DNA of 64,000 bases from Arenicola marina. Its lineage: Eukaryota; Annelida; Polychaeta; Arenicolidae. Positions within the stretch are counted from its first letter, which is position 1. The number at the start of each line of letters is the position of its first letter. The stretch spans positions 28,442,029 through 28,506,028 of the forward strand of contig OZ025261.1 in the NCBI GenBank assembly GCA_964019135.1, read 5' to 3'. This document shows positions 40,901-53,600 of this stretch, piece after piece. Below the pieces are notes generated by a model. It saw nothing but the letters and a program-made list of their open reading frames with translations, was not told the origin of the DNA and ran no database searches. Both the position numbers and the translations under genes were made by a program.

Positions 40901-42963
40901 CGATTCCTTGTAGTCGCGCGCGTCAAACATTACTTACATGTGAAAGCATCTCATTGGCTCTCTCTAACTTGAAGCTTCAGCTTTAGCCGATATAACGTTA
41001 TATATCCAAAGTGAATTCTAAACACAATGCACAAGACATTAGCCTGAAAATATGCCGTTAACGTTTACATAAATATATATTCCGGTAGATAAATTACTAC
41101 TGGATTTAAATGTCGTAAAAAACTGAGGACATGTTTTATCCTGTCATCATTCCGGAAGGTTCCTCGGCCCCTTAAGTGCACAGATGTGGCCTAAACACCA
41201 GCTCATTTCACATGCTTGTGATTACCTGAGGGTCGGCCTAGGACGACGTGGCTGCAGGTTACTATCAAACCCTCCTCCTGGTCCAGGATGATGCCCGTAC
41301 CCCACGTCCCCTTGTTCCAGATCAGCACGACGGGAACACGAAGCTCCAATGGACCCTTCACCTCCTCGGCATCGGCAGACACGGCATGAACTGCAAGAAT
41401 ATATACCAAGAGCGTGATGCATACACAAAAACATGAAAAACGACGTTCCCCTCAATTATAGCACTTTTCTTCTGAGATGGTCAGGCACAGGGACAAAATG
41501 AAGTGTTACACAAATTCTGGTTTTAGCTCTAGCGTATATTTAGCCAGTCCTGTAGCAGAGACATAACACAGATATATACATGTTATTGAATGTCTTTATT
41601 GTTTGCATTACAGGTCTGAAAGAAATATCAAAAGCTCCATCCGTCCATAGCAATAAAAGGGAAACAATGATGATGCCCCATTTCATGACATGCTCTTACC
41701 AAGGTCAACAGCGGAGCCTAGATCAAGTGATAACTTCACACTTCTGGATTTAGGCACATCTGCTAATGAAGAGAGTACTTCTGGAAGGCTACAGGCCAGA
41801 GACAACCCCATCCACTCATTGGACCTCCAGCATAACGGTGCAATCACCAGGCCAAGCAGTTCAAAGCTTCAGACAGAACAAAAACATATATAATGAGACC
41901 ATATTAGTCATCTCAGGGGTCAATAACACTAAAAGTCTGAATGCTACCAAGGCTAATCTATATTATCTATAAAATAAATATATTTATATATAAAGGTGTT
42001 AAGTGGACAATTCTAATGTGATAAAACAGGGAACAGGCTAGACAACAACACTGAACGTGATAGAACACAAGTTTCCAGTAAAGTATATGATATTGGAATA
42101 AATCCTGTATTTGATAAAGTAAAATCTGTTTACCTGTGGGGCTGCACCTTTGTGAATAAGGGAGCTCCTTCTGTGCCAGGTATGCATCTGGCATCGGTCA
42201 ATATAAGTTCATTCTTGGCGCCAGCGGTATTACAGACAACACCTTTACTGTAAGAATTCAGAAAGACTGAAGGACTCAAGTTGCCAAAAGGTGTTCCAAT
42301 AACGTAACACTCATCTCCTTGTTGCAGGGATTCTTTGTGAATGCCAACGTTGTAGCTTTTCTCTGCAATCCAGTTCTCCAATTTAACTAATACAAAGTAT
42401 GGCATCAGCATGGAAACAATGACAGGATCAATCTCAGGCTCCTGCGACGTTGCTTTGCTCTCATCAGCATCTTTTTGAGAATTATCTTGGAATGTCCAGC
42501 CATCAGATTTTGGAAATAACTTTTCCAGCGTTTTTCCAAGATTGTGTGCTTTCCACACCAGCTGGACATTACCTTGCACAACCTTATGGCAGCAGTCCGA
42601 TGGTTGTGTGTTGACATTAAACATTGCTGTGAAATACTGAGAAAGACTGAACCCTTGCTGTATTAATTGCCTTCCATCAACTTTGTGGGACAAGGCTGCA
42701 CTTCCAGACAGTGTCACTTTTGCCTGAACAGATTTCAGATGTCTACCGATTAGATATGCTTGTTTATCAAGCCGATTCAACATCTGTTTATTTGCTGATA
42801 ACAGTGGGGCAAGTATAGATGCATGTGTGACAACATGGCCTGTTGAGTTATTGATCAATACCCCACTGCAGCTGGCTTCTACCTTTGCCTTTTTTACAAG
42901 GCTCCATGAGCTTGCAGGAACCACCTCCACTAGACATGCGCTCTTGTCTCCTGTTGACAACAT
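37932..42963 (-). CDS. TYSND1: TYSND1: peroxisomal leader-peptide-processing protease
   Basis: Nine coding exons on the minus strand, all joining in phase: 42963-42134, 41866-41700, 41390-41226, 40832-40665, 40089-39968, 39497-39409, 39053-38959, 38590-38525, 37975-37932; 581 residues (human about 566). The start MLSTGDKSACLVEV is 19 nt inside an exon with a CATATAG acceptor at 42982, so a 5' non-coding exon lies upstream. An N-terminal protease-like half (SCSGVLINNSTGHVVTHASI) is followed by the trypsin domain: TWGTGIILD, VTCSHVV (catalytic His), WDVALLKM (Asp), GASGGPLVAP (Ser), GIVACNAK. The end is DPIKSKL, a classical PTS1. The family (TYSND1; plant DEG15) cleaves PTS2 presequences and processes PTS1 enzymes of peroxisomal beta-oxidation. 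The triad and targeting signal are intact, so it should be functional. It is convergent with the NEK gene and divergent from BICRA. Confidence 0.95.
38012..38345. repeat. 15- to 16-bp tandem array (TACATCGATTGTAAA)
   Basis: About twenty-two degenerate units alternating ACATCGATTGTAAA and ACATCCATTGTAAAGT, inside the last intron of TYSND1 between exons 38525-38590 and 37932-37975. Many units contain ATCGAT. Confidence 0.9.
40400..40575 (-). mobile_element. tRNA-derived SINE fragment in a TYSND1 intron
   Basis: The reverse strand reads TATCGAGAGGTTGTGGGCTG, then CAGGCGGTTGTGGGTTCAAA and CCCCACCCGTGCC, a good B-box with T-arm-like sequence. The A-box is weak. The 3' continuation (GTCATCCTCTCGTTTCATTG) does not match families A to C. 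It is in the intron between exons 40665-40832 and 39968-40089. Confidence 0.5.
41128..41212 (+). mobile_element. SINE family B tail fragment
   Basis: GGACATGTTTTATCCTGTCA, then GAAGGTTCCTCGGCCCCTTA and GTGCACAGATGTGGCCTAAA match the family B tail. No tRNA head. It ends just downstream (in TYSND1 sense) of exon 41226-41390. Confidence 0.55.
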
Positions 42964-43773
42964 GATGTTCCTTTTATGACACCTATATGTGGAAAACAAT
43001 GAACATATTATAAACACACACTGAAACTATTGATGAGCAAAATGCTAAGTAAAGATAAAGGACTTTATATCCTTATTATAGTTTTTGTAATAGGCTTTAG
43101 GCTAGCACACAGGAGCAAGAAGTTACTTGCATCTTTATACACATTTACCTTAATATGCATAGTTTTAGCCAAGTACTTTTACCAACTGTTATGCTGATTT
43201 GCTGTGAACTAATATCATTTTCTCTGTGGCAATTATATTCTCTTAGTACTTTATACATTTTTCTATAGGTTAATCGTTTATCTATCAAATATATTTCAAA
43301 GTCAAAAAGAATCTCATTTATATTTTTGCAATTTTTTTGCATATATATATATTTGCAAGACCTTTTACTGAGTACCAATGTGCCAGCATGCGCCAAAAAT
43401 AAATATGGAGCCCAGATCAGACATTAGCGCTCAGTAAAATATCTTGCAAATACAGATTCAATAGAGAAATATTTTTTATAATGCAGATTTATTCTTTTTG
43501 AAAACCTCCATAGGAAATGTAGGTGGGAACCGAGACCTAACAGAGTGGATCTCCCAAGGCTATTGTAAAGGTTGCCTTAGGCTGGGAGTCAGTGTCATTA
43601 TTGTGACTGATAATAGCGAGCGTAGTGAACTGTTTAGATAACAAATGTAAAGATGACAAAATCTATATCTGAATCCCATACTGTTATGAGCTGGTGAAAT
43701 CCAAAGCTACATCGACCCCCACTGGGGAAAGCGTTTTTTCGTTGAAGATTGATTCTGGTAAGACATATATGTA

Positions 43774-44626
43774 CAGTGCACTTCGGTTAATTGCAACTTC
43801 CGTTTGTCAGCAAAAAAGTTGCAATTAACCGAAGTTGCGATTATCCGAAGTTGGCAATTTTGATGGGTCAGAGCACACTACATGTTCATGTATGTACACG
43901 TATTGGGTTTATATGCGCTTCAGATACATAAGTGTATGCTAAACATTCATTATAAAACGCTGATCCTCATTTGAAATTTTTATTTTTATTATTAATGTAT
44001 TCAGATACAAGAGCGGTTTGAGGATTATTGGACTTAATCCATCAAAAAGTCTGTAATCATCTTCTGTTTGGTTCTGGCTGCCACTGACTTGTGGATGTCT
44101 GCTTTTAAGTTGTAAATCTGCTCGAACAGCAAGGAACAAACCACCCAAGAACAAAGACACATTTCATTGCACATGCAACTAACTTCCATGCATGTTGCAA
44201 TGAATGTTACATAAGCAACATCTCAAGTTCTATCATCTAAATAACCAAAGGGAGGATTTGACAGGTTGAAGGGCGAGAGATGAGATGAGGCACACTTCTT
44301 TGATTATGAACATGATTGCACTCATCACGTATCTTGTTCAAACATGCCACACGTTGCTCAATGCCAATCACCCAAAGAAAAAGAGACCAAAAGAATAACA
44401 AAGCATGTGGCTTGTGTTTGTTGGTGCAGCCCGTTAATCCAATGATAACAACAAAGCTAGATAGGTGTTAAGTGTCAGCGCATTGTCCCTACATGCCCGC
44501 TAACAACACCAGGGTTTGACCTCGAATGTTGCAATTATCTGAAGCTCCCACCCATTTTCAGGTAAATTTGTGTTGCGATTAAGTGGAATTTGCGATTAAC
44601 CGAAGTTGAGATTGTCCCCATAGAGT
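43774..44626. mobile_element. Pogo/Tigger-like non-autonomous DNA transposon relic
   Basis: The left end follows TA and reads CAGTGCACTTCGGTTAATTG, with inner repeats of AACCGAAGTTGCGATTA. The right end contains GCGATTAACCGAAGTTGAGA near 44593-44612 and ends in CCCCATAGAGTG. Ends rich in CTTCGGTTAAT and a TA flank are typical of pogo/Tigger elements (family knowledge). No intact transposase frame was seen; the outermost bases of the two ends match only partly. Confidence 0.6.
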
Positions 44627-46234
44627 GGAGCGCAAAGCAGCACAAGCGGCTTGAATGAGGCCCTAGACCCTGAGTTGGTTCCCATCTTGCCTTCTTGTCC
44701 AAAGAGCCTCATATTCACATTGCATGCTGGGTAATTTCTGTCCGAATGCAGGGATTAGTTTTTGCGCGTTGTTGTGGAATCGTGCAGAAATTGACCATTA
44801 CCAATGCCTGATGATTATGTCAACTCTAGAAATCAAAGCATTTTGATGAACAATAGTGTATTTGACATAAATAATTTATTCATACCCCTCTGTGCGACTA
44901 ATATTGCGTATAACTTTATTTCCATTCACTCTACAAAAATCGCCATAACTTCGTTAATATTCATCGTAGATCGCTCACACTAGCACCAATCATTTTCTTT
45001 GGACGAGATCGTTCGAATGGTATATAATATAGTTTTCTTGCCATTTCCAAAAATATAACAATGGTCTGACCTCACTGTACATATGCTATAGCAGTCTAGG
45101 TGCTTATGCTTATCTGTATCCCATATCTTAAAACGCCCAAGTCAGCTTATGGTTGAAAGCATTTCTATGCTATAGGTTTCAGATATTGAACCTGCCTATA
45201 CGACAAGCCTCACAATGCAAGCCGAAACCGTCCACAAAAATTATCATTGGGCGATAATATAGGTCTCACAGCACATTTACGATGTAAATCTTTATTATCA
45301 TCAATTCTGCTGGTATTAAGGATAAGAGTTATGGTAAGGGAATAACTAGTATATATTATTTAAAATTGTCCAGTGCAATCAAGACGTACTTATCCTTTAA
45401 CTTTAACCGAAAAACATACATATTTACCTTCAACCTTCGCCCAATGTGCAAAACGTCATAGGTTTGTGAGTACGGGGATCCTACGTTTTCTAATACATAT
45501 TCGGACCCACAGGCAGATCGGTTGACGTAAAACCCGCCTAATACGTGAAATTAAAGCTTATATAGTCTAGAAAATACAACAATAATTGTTGATGCATATG
45601 ATATGCAATGCAACTTGTATATATATATTGCATCACCCCATATGATAATTGTCATATGGGATATATAGCGTCTCAGGTGACTGATGTCAAACGAAATTTG
45701 GAAGAATATACATGAAAATAATTGTCTTTCGCAATGGGATAGCTTAGAGCTTACCCGGACAGCTTACGGCATAATTAATAACGTATGGATATTGATAGTA
45801 ACTGTAATAAGTTTTAAAATAATAGTATACAATATCGTCGAAGAGCATGCCGGCCACACTGTGTTGACGTTTTAAAACGGGCGTAACAGGCTTTTATATT
45901 TCGCTTTATTCGATATGACTCGATTTGGGAACGACAACCATTTGAAATATATGCCTCCGCCATCAGTATTGGGTTCGCTTCGTTTCGTTGCAAACATGTA
46001 TTTCAATATGGACACGATGTCTTGCCCCTTTTTTCTGATTTTGACGGATTCAAGTGAAACAGTCATTGAATTCCGTTATATCGCCATTCGCGTCTTCGAT
46101 TTTATATTTCACTTATCTTGTTTTCCCATATACCGACCGGTATGTTTGAAATGTTTCGCAGGCGACGAAAACAGAAAACATTGAGTTGCTTTTCTTTAGT
46201 GCTGTATATGTCTCCTAAGGCGCACAGTTAGGGC
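44627..46234. other. Divergent intergenic region, unassigned
   Basis: Between TYSND1 (-) and BICRA (+). TTGCATGCTGGGTAATTTCT near 44726 could be a promoter element of the type seen upstream of housekeeping genes, possibly for TYSND1 (speculative). A 24-bp palindrome, CCCATATGATAA and its mirror, lies near 45637-45660. No gene was seen. Confidence 0.4.
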
Positions 46235-46435
46235 CAGGGGCGGATCTAGGAATTTGCCCAGGGGGGGGGGGTTGCTCTCTGAAAACTTGCGACCCGGGGG
46301 GGGGGTGCTCTCTGGCTAAAACTTGCGACCGGGGGGGGGGGCTGCTCGGATAAGCCGACTTTAACAGTGTATGTTCAGGTTCCCAAGGGGGGGTTGCAAC
46401 CCCCCTAACCCCCCCCCCCCCGGGATCCGCCACTG
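46235..46435. mobile_element. 201-bp hAT-like MITE with G-run repeats
   Basis: Ends read inward CAGGGGCGGATCTAGG and CAGTGGCGGATCCCGG. AGGGC borders both sides as a possible target duplication. The inside holds three G-run units with GCTCTCTG and AAACTTGCGACC. Ends with CAGnGGCGGATC are common in short hAT-type elements of animals (from memory). Confidence 0.65.
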
Positions 46436-49094
46436 AGGGCTATGCCACAACTAAGTGGCCTATCTGCGAACTTTGTTCGATCGTTATCCGTCCAAATTAA
46501 CTGAGGTGGTTTTCAGTCAGAATATTTATTCCCCCGTTCGGGAAACATTAATCGATCCGAATACATCATTATTTCTTTGCCCCTGACTATAACGTTTAAC
46601 TTGTCAGCCAACATGGCCCTTGCATCGGAAAATGCCTCTCAGTGAATTAATAAGCCACTGATTTTGTAACTGATTTAGCAGCAGCTGGCGTTATCAGCCA
46701 CTTTATTACCGTAGTTACAGAACTTAAAATGTGTTATATTTAACCGTACAATTTTGGCATAGAAAATAGATTTGATGAAGTTCGCAAGCGATGTTGGTCG
46801 CAAATAGGCTTTTTGAGTCGCAAGCGAAAATGTCGCCAAATAATTCTTAAGTCACAAAAAAATAAACGTCGGTCATCTCCTTATAATTAGGCGGATGCGG
46901 CCAACGAGATCCACAGCCTTATATACATGGACATCGCTGCTCTTGCGCTTCGGTAACAAATAATTTAAAGATAAATTGTATAGCACATACCTAACACCGA
47001 CAATATGAGGCAGCATGTCCAGTAGGGTTCTGAAAAATAATTTGAAACTCATTATATATGTAGCGGGAAAATGTTGTCATGAGTCTAACAGCCCGTAGCC
47101 CGCGCTCATAGTGTCATAAAACCTTTTTGATTTCAACAAGATGATATATACAGTGGGTGAAGTCACTCTTTTAGCCTACATTTCCCTGTGGCTGAAAACG
47201 CCCAGACGTGCGCTGGCGGTCGATAACTTATGCTTTCAATGCAAAAGGCAACATGGCTGCGATGTACTATAAATATGCCGTTGCGTTAGGGGGTGATGGA
47301 AAAATAACTGCTCCCCAACGCTCGCTATTAATTATTCATGAAGAGGGGGAGGGAACTGTCGGCTGTTTCAGTGATAGGCCGGTGGGCCTGAGCCGGGGCT
47401 TTGTCTGAGCTGAGCTGTTCGCAATATCTTCGCTCCTCCCCTCCCTCTACTAAATGCATTTCTCTTACCCTACCCCCCTGACCAAAAACAGTGGCCGTTG
47501 CTGATAGACGTAACACATAGGCTGGGCTTCTGGCCCTTTTTAGTCTGGACAAAACCATTGGTACGAATGTAGGTCACCCAGGTGAAGTTACGGGGCCAGT
47601 GGGTGGTGGTGGAGGGGAGACCAATGATCGCCCACTCACCGCCCTGTCACTGTCTGTATATTGGTGTTTCTTTCACTATTGACCAATTGTAGCGATATAC
47701 ATTAACAGCTGTTTCTGAAACGTGCAAGTTAAACGCTTATATAAATATTTATTGACATGTTCAGGTGTGATTCAACTGCGCCATTGGCATGTTGACGTAA
47801 TGTCTGGAGACGTCACCGAAACGTGTGTAGACCATGTCTGCTTGATAAATTTGCCTTTCCGACCCCGCTTGTATGTAAATAAAGCTGTAAAGACGGTAAA
47901 TTGGTTGAAGTCTAACCCGCTCTTCAGCACCATGCGTCCACCCGACCCACTTCGTACACAGAGACATGTAAATCGTTCAGTAATTGTTGTGACGTCACTA
48001 CAGGTCAAAGTTCATGGGCCTCCTTGATCTCGAATTTGTAAACCCCGTATGCTATTGGCACGTTACATGACGGTGAGTGTTTTCTGAATATTATTTCGCT
48101 GATAAAATTTTCAGGGAAAAGACCTGGTTCACTCGCTCTCAATGCTGAAAAGACGATATTTGGTCCTTTTATCTCATCAGAACAGTATGACGAATGCAGG
48201 CATGTGCAGTGTCGTCTGATAGCATGTCTTTTGGTCTTTTTGGTGCGCGTATGCAAAGGCCGTTTTGAGGTCACTGCAAAGCGATATCCCCCTGCGAAGG
48301 CCCCTCACCGATCGAGGGGGCCCCCGCGAGTGGCTGACCAAATGTGGGTGTATCCAGGGGCTGTCCTAGACCAGAGATGTACAAAGACGTAAATTATCTG
48401 ACGTCTAGATTACTAAGCCACTCTGACAGATGCCCTGTGTAAATTATTTGCGTAGATTTGTTTGGCGGGCCATAACCGGATAACAAAGCAAGACGATGGG
48501 TTATGCCATCTTCGCTGGGAGTGGGACGATGGCGATGTTGGTCGGGGATTCATATCCCATTGAGGCCATTCGAATGGTGAAAGAATCCACGCAAATATGA
48601 TATGATTCTGATACCAAATTTAAAGCCTTGTGTGTGCAATAGATATGTGTAGGCAATAATATACCCAACAAACCTTTTCCATTCGCATAAAAGGGCCATA
48701 TCTTTCATTGACCTGTCCACCTCAATAAATGATTTCCATGAGGACATTTTGAAATTGTATGAATAAATTTAGTGCTGTGATTTGTGCAGTTATGCACTTA
48801 GAATAATAAAAGGCATTTTCATAATTAACTACATGTTACAAGACAAAAATCCAGCCTTTTTTGGAAACTTAGATTTTTGGAAAATCTAAGCAATAGATCA
48901 AGATCTAATATTAGAGTCATCCATATTTTTTACTTAATTTTGGAAACCATTAGACTATCACTATCACCCTACTCGTCTAGCCCTAATTTTGATACATGGC
49001 TCTCATACGCGTTAGAGCTATGAAGCAAAACAGACTTGAGACCAGGAACCTGTACTGTCTACCACAAAATTGATAAAAATTGATGAATGCCATC
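46436..49094. other. Intergenic region upstream of BICRA
   Basis: Mostly AT-rich, with a GC-richer part near 47180-47640 that includes GGCAACATGGCTGCGATGTA at about 47248 (promoter-like ATGGC context). An unmapped 5' exon of BICRA could lie here, since its start-codon exon may have an acceptor (TTATTGTAG) at 50506. Nothing is firm. Confidence 0.35.
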
Positions 49095-50335
49095 GCCCAC
49101 CCCCACATCCACCACTACCACCATCACCTTCATCCTTGACCACTACTGCCATCACTACTACCACCATCATCCATCATCAGGATGACTACCATAGTTACCA
49201 CCACCTCTACCACTACCACCACTACAGCGACCGCCACCACTGCAACCATCACCTTCACTCACCATTGCTATACCATTATCCTCCACCATCACTACCACCA
49301 CTGCCATCACCCAACACTGCTACCTCCATCACCACCACCACAGCTACCGCCACCACCATCACCACTGCAACCATCACAATTACTACCACCACAGCCATCA
49401 TCCACCACTGCTACCGCACCACCATTATCCTCCACCACCACTACCACCACTACCACCACAGCCATCACTCACCACCGCGGCCACACCACCATTATCCTCC
49501 ACCAGCACAATTACCATTACTACCACCACTCCTCACCCACCACTGTTACTGCCACCAACATTACCCTCCACCACTGTCATCACCTACCACTGCTACTGCC
49601 ACCCCCATTACCCTCCACCCCCATTATCCTCCACCACCATTACCATCACTACCACCAGTCATCACCCACCATCGCTACTGCCACCACCATTACAGCCACC
49701 ACTACCATCACTACCACCACCACTGCCATCACCCACCACCACTACCACACCACAATTATCCTCCTCCACACCACTACCATCATTACCACCTTCACCACCA
49801 CTGCCATCACCCAACACTGCTACCTCCATCATGACCACCACCACCATCACCACTGCAACCATCACCATCACCATCACTACCACCACAGCCATCAGCCACC
49901 ACTGCTACCGCACCACCATTATCCTCCACCCTCCACCACCACTACCATCACTACCACTACCACCACAGCCATCACCCACCACCGCTGCCACACCACCATT
50001 ATCCTCCACCAGTGCCATTACCATTACTACCACCACTCTCCTCGCCCACCACTGCTACTGCCACCCCCATTACCCTCCACCCCCATTACTCTCCACCACA
50101 ATTACCATCACTACCACCAGTCATCACCCACCATCGCTACTGCCACCACCATTACAGATACCACTACCTTCACTAGCACCACTGCCATCACCCACCACCA
50201 CTACCACACCACAATTATCCTCCTCCACAACACTACCATCACTGCCACTCCTGCTGCCATTACTGCTATTACCTACCACCCCCACTATCGCCTTTCACCA
50301 CCACCACTACTACAGCAACCAACGCTACCACCACT
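49095..50335. repeat. 1.2-kb nearly G-free CAC/CAT/ACC repeat
   Basis: Degenerate triplet-based array (CACCATTATCCTCCACCACC, ACTACCACCACTGCCATCAC and similar) with blocks of 100-300 bp repeated two or three times. G is rare on the + strand throughout. Frames rich in Thr/Pro/His stay open on the + strand for up to 398 codons and are composition artefacts. It ends about 280 bp before the BICRA start codon. Confidence 0.9.
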
Positions 50336-50611
50336 ACTTGATGTCATCATATTTTTTTCTTGCACTATACTTGTGTAATATATAAGATGAGCAGGTTCAA
50401 AAGTTCTAACCTGGATTTTCAACAAAGTTCCATTTATACAAGGTGATTCCAATTTACACCATGCCATTTGCTAAACATATTTTTTCTATCTTTGATCTTA
50501 TTGTAGATCTAAACTGCAAACAATGTGATGGTAAAAATGAAGAATCAGATGTACAAAGCAAACTCCCCAAAGTTGGGGAGCCCTACTTAAGAGCAGCTGC
50601 TATAGACCATG

Positions 50612-53600
50612 ATGGAGGATGCACTCTGCCTACTTGATGTAATTAGGTCTGTATAACTTGTGTAAATTAACTTATACAGCTGGTATATTTAATATTTATA
50701 TGAACATGATATCTATATTTTGGTGTATACGCACTAGTAGAAGATTTCATAATACTTTGATGTAAGGGAATTAGTCAATGATGTTACTAAATTTGAGTTG
50801 TAAAACTTGTAAATAGATTTCATAATGATCACTTTAATTATTCTGGATACTTTTGTCTGTCTTGCTTCTTTCACTTGTAAGCTTATTTCTCTCCTGATAG
50901 TGACCTGGAAGCTCTGGATGACTTTCTAGCACCTTTTGACAATGGAGGGGTAAGTTCGGGTCTTTCTGTTAGTGTCCAACATTTCAAGTATAATGAACTT
51001 GTGTTTCACTGGTTTGTTACCAATAAATCACCTTTTGCATCTTATTTTACCATACACTGAATTACTACTCTTTTGTGTGATTCCTGAACTAATATATTAC
51101 TGAATCATGTTGGTTCTATTCCTTGTGTGTGGATAAGTTCTATCACATAGTTTGTTATTACTGTAGTTAACTTTGTTTTGTTGGGTGATGGAACTATAAG
51201 GTTTGTGTTAAGCTTGGTAAAACACTATATATCCTTTACTGGTAAGAGCATGCGTGTTTGGCTTCTGACTCCAGACTGACTCCCCTGGTTCCCAAGTTGC
51301 CTTGGGCTATCCAGGGGCGGAGGCCCTGAACAACAATCCATGTCTACCCCCTGCTTCTGCTGCACCCCTTGGTGACACCCAAGTCAAGCCCACAAGTCAT
51401 ACTTACTTCCCCAATGGAGTACCAAGTACTCATGGGCAGCAGACCAGTGTTGGGCATGCCGTGATTAGCCACCCTGCCCTTGGAGGAGTCAGTGCCGGTT
51501 CCCCACATCCACTACAACAGCTACGGACCCCTAGTCCTGCTGTCAGTCTGCATGCCTCTCCGGCCACTTGCACCCAAACTATGACATTGCTTCCTCTCAA
51601 TACAAGTTTAAGCAGGTAATTTCTATGGCAGGCATGTCTTTACTTCCGGCGTATGGTTATGGGAAATTATTAGTCTTTATCTTACGAATCCTGGTGATAA
51701 GGTGCACTTTCTGATTTGTTAAGTTACTACAGCAGACGATTAATGTATATATAAGTTTTAAAACTTCAATGTTTGTGAATTCAAAGCAATCTTAGATTGC
51801 TTGTCTGATCATGAAACCTGGCCAGAGATTGGTCTTTGAATGAGTTTAGTATACATATATACCCTAAATGGACAAAAATGACCTAGAGTATTATAATGTC
51901 TTTGCTTTCACGAATGACCTACTTTTATTTTGTACCTTTGAATATATTTAACATGCTATAATTTCAGAAATGGAACCGGGAACCAAAATGTGTCCGCCAT
52001 CTTCACTCAAGCGCAACAGCCACAACATCAACAGCCTATTAGAGTTGCAACGCCCAAGACCGCCCAACTGTCTGCCATCCAGCCGGCCATTCAACCGGCT
52101 ATTCAGACGACCACCCAGAAGACGATACTTCCCGCAGCGTCTGGATTAAAGAATGCCAACGTGCGGCCACTGGGCGCCCCTGTCCAGATCCAGCCACATC
52201 ATAACGTGATCCCGGCGGGGCAGATCAACTTGCAGGGGGCGCTCATCCAGACGTCTGAAGGCAACAAGATCGTGCTCCAGGGTCAGCCTCTCATGGGAGG
52301 CTCCGGGCAAATCAATGTGTCCTCGCTTCAGCAGGTCCAACTGCAGCACAACTCTGGCGTGATGAACATTGGCAGCCCCCAACAGCCCATACAGCCGCAA
52401 CGGCAGCCCGTACCCGGCGCCGTCGTCAACTCCATGGGCACTCCCATGCTGAGTACCCAATCTCTACAGGCGCCGCCAAACGTCAGCATTATGAACCTGA
52501 ATATGTTGAATCCGGCCCAGAAGAAGGTTGTGCTACAGCCAGCTCAAAACGTCCACAACCAGAATGTGATTTTTAGGACCGTACCGATGGGAACCAACTT
52601 TGTTCAGTTCCAGCCGGCGGTGTCGACCCACAGTGCCGGTGTGACGAACCATTCCCCTATCATCGTATCCCAGGGTGCTCCTCGGGGGTTGACAGCCGCT
52701 GGACCCATGCCGAGTGGTGGGCCCTTGCAGCTCCAGCCCCCGACCTCGCTTAACCAGGGTCAGTCTGTACGCATTCAGCTGACCCAGGGCAGCGGCGTCC
52801 AACAGCCGGGCGTCTACAACATTAGTAATTTCGGCGCGGGACAGGGGCAGATTTCCAATATCCAGCTCCAGAATCCCCTGATGGCCGGCAATGGTGGAAT
52901 GCTGGTTAACGCCAGTGGACAAGGTATCCCTCTACAGCCTGGGTCTTTGCAACAGACCCAGTCGCCTGCAATAAGAGCCGGACAACCTGGGGTGCAACAA
53001 ATCCGGATACAGAATGTGAACCCGGCCGCCCCAGGCGCGCCCCCGACGCAGATGTTTAACATCGGCGGGCAAAATGTCTCGCTGACTACGCAACAGATTA
53101 CACAGCTTCAAAACTTGCTTGCGCTGCAGCAGCAGCAACAGCAACAGCAGCAGCAGCAACAACAGCAACAACAGCAACAACTACAGCAACGGCAACAGCA
53201 ACAACAGCCACAGACCAGTGTGGCGTCGTCTAACTCGCCTCAGGTGAACACCATCAACATTGCCAGTCAACAACTGCAGCTTATTCAGCAACGCCTTCAG
53301 CAGCACCAGTTACAGCCCAAAGTCGTGGGCCAATTCAGCCAGCAGCAGCAGCCTGGTATGGTTATCCAACAAGCACCGTCCACGATTAACCACCTGCCAG
53401 TGGGTAATCTGGCGACCAGTGGAATGCAAACATCGTCGCTGCTTGGAAACTCCAACCCGATCCGGGCGCCAGCCGTCTTTACCAACTCGTCCATGGGAAC
53501 CGGTGCCAACTCGAACATGCCGGTTGCCGTTCAGCAGCAACTCAATCAACTTAAGCCCATTTTGCCATCTGCAACCGGGGTTAGCACACCCCCTAGACCG

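Noticed and set aside
49070-50385. Overlapping Thr/Pro/His-rich frames up to 398 codons
   Set aside because: G-free triplet-like repeat; stops are rare by composition. No domain and three frames equally open.
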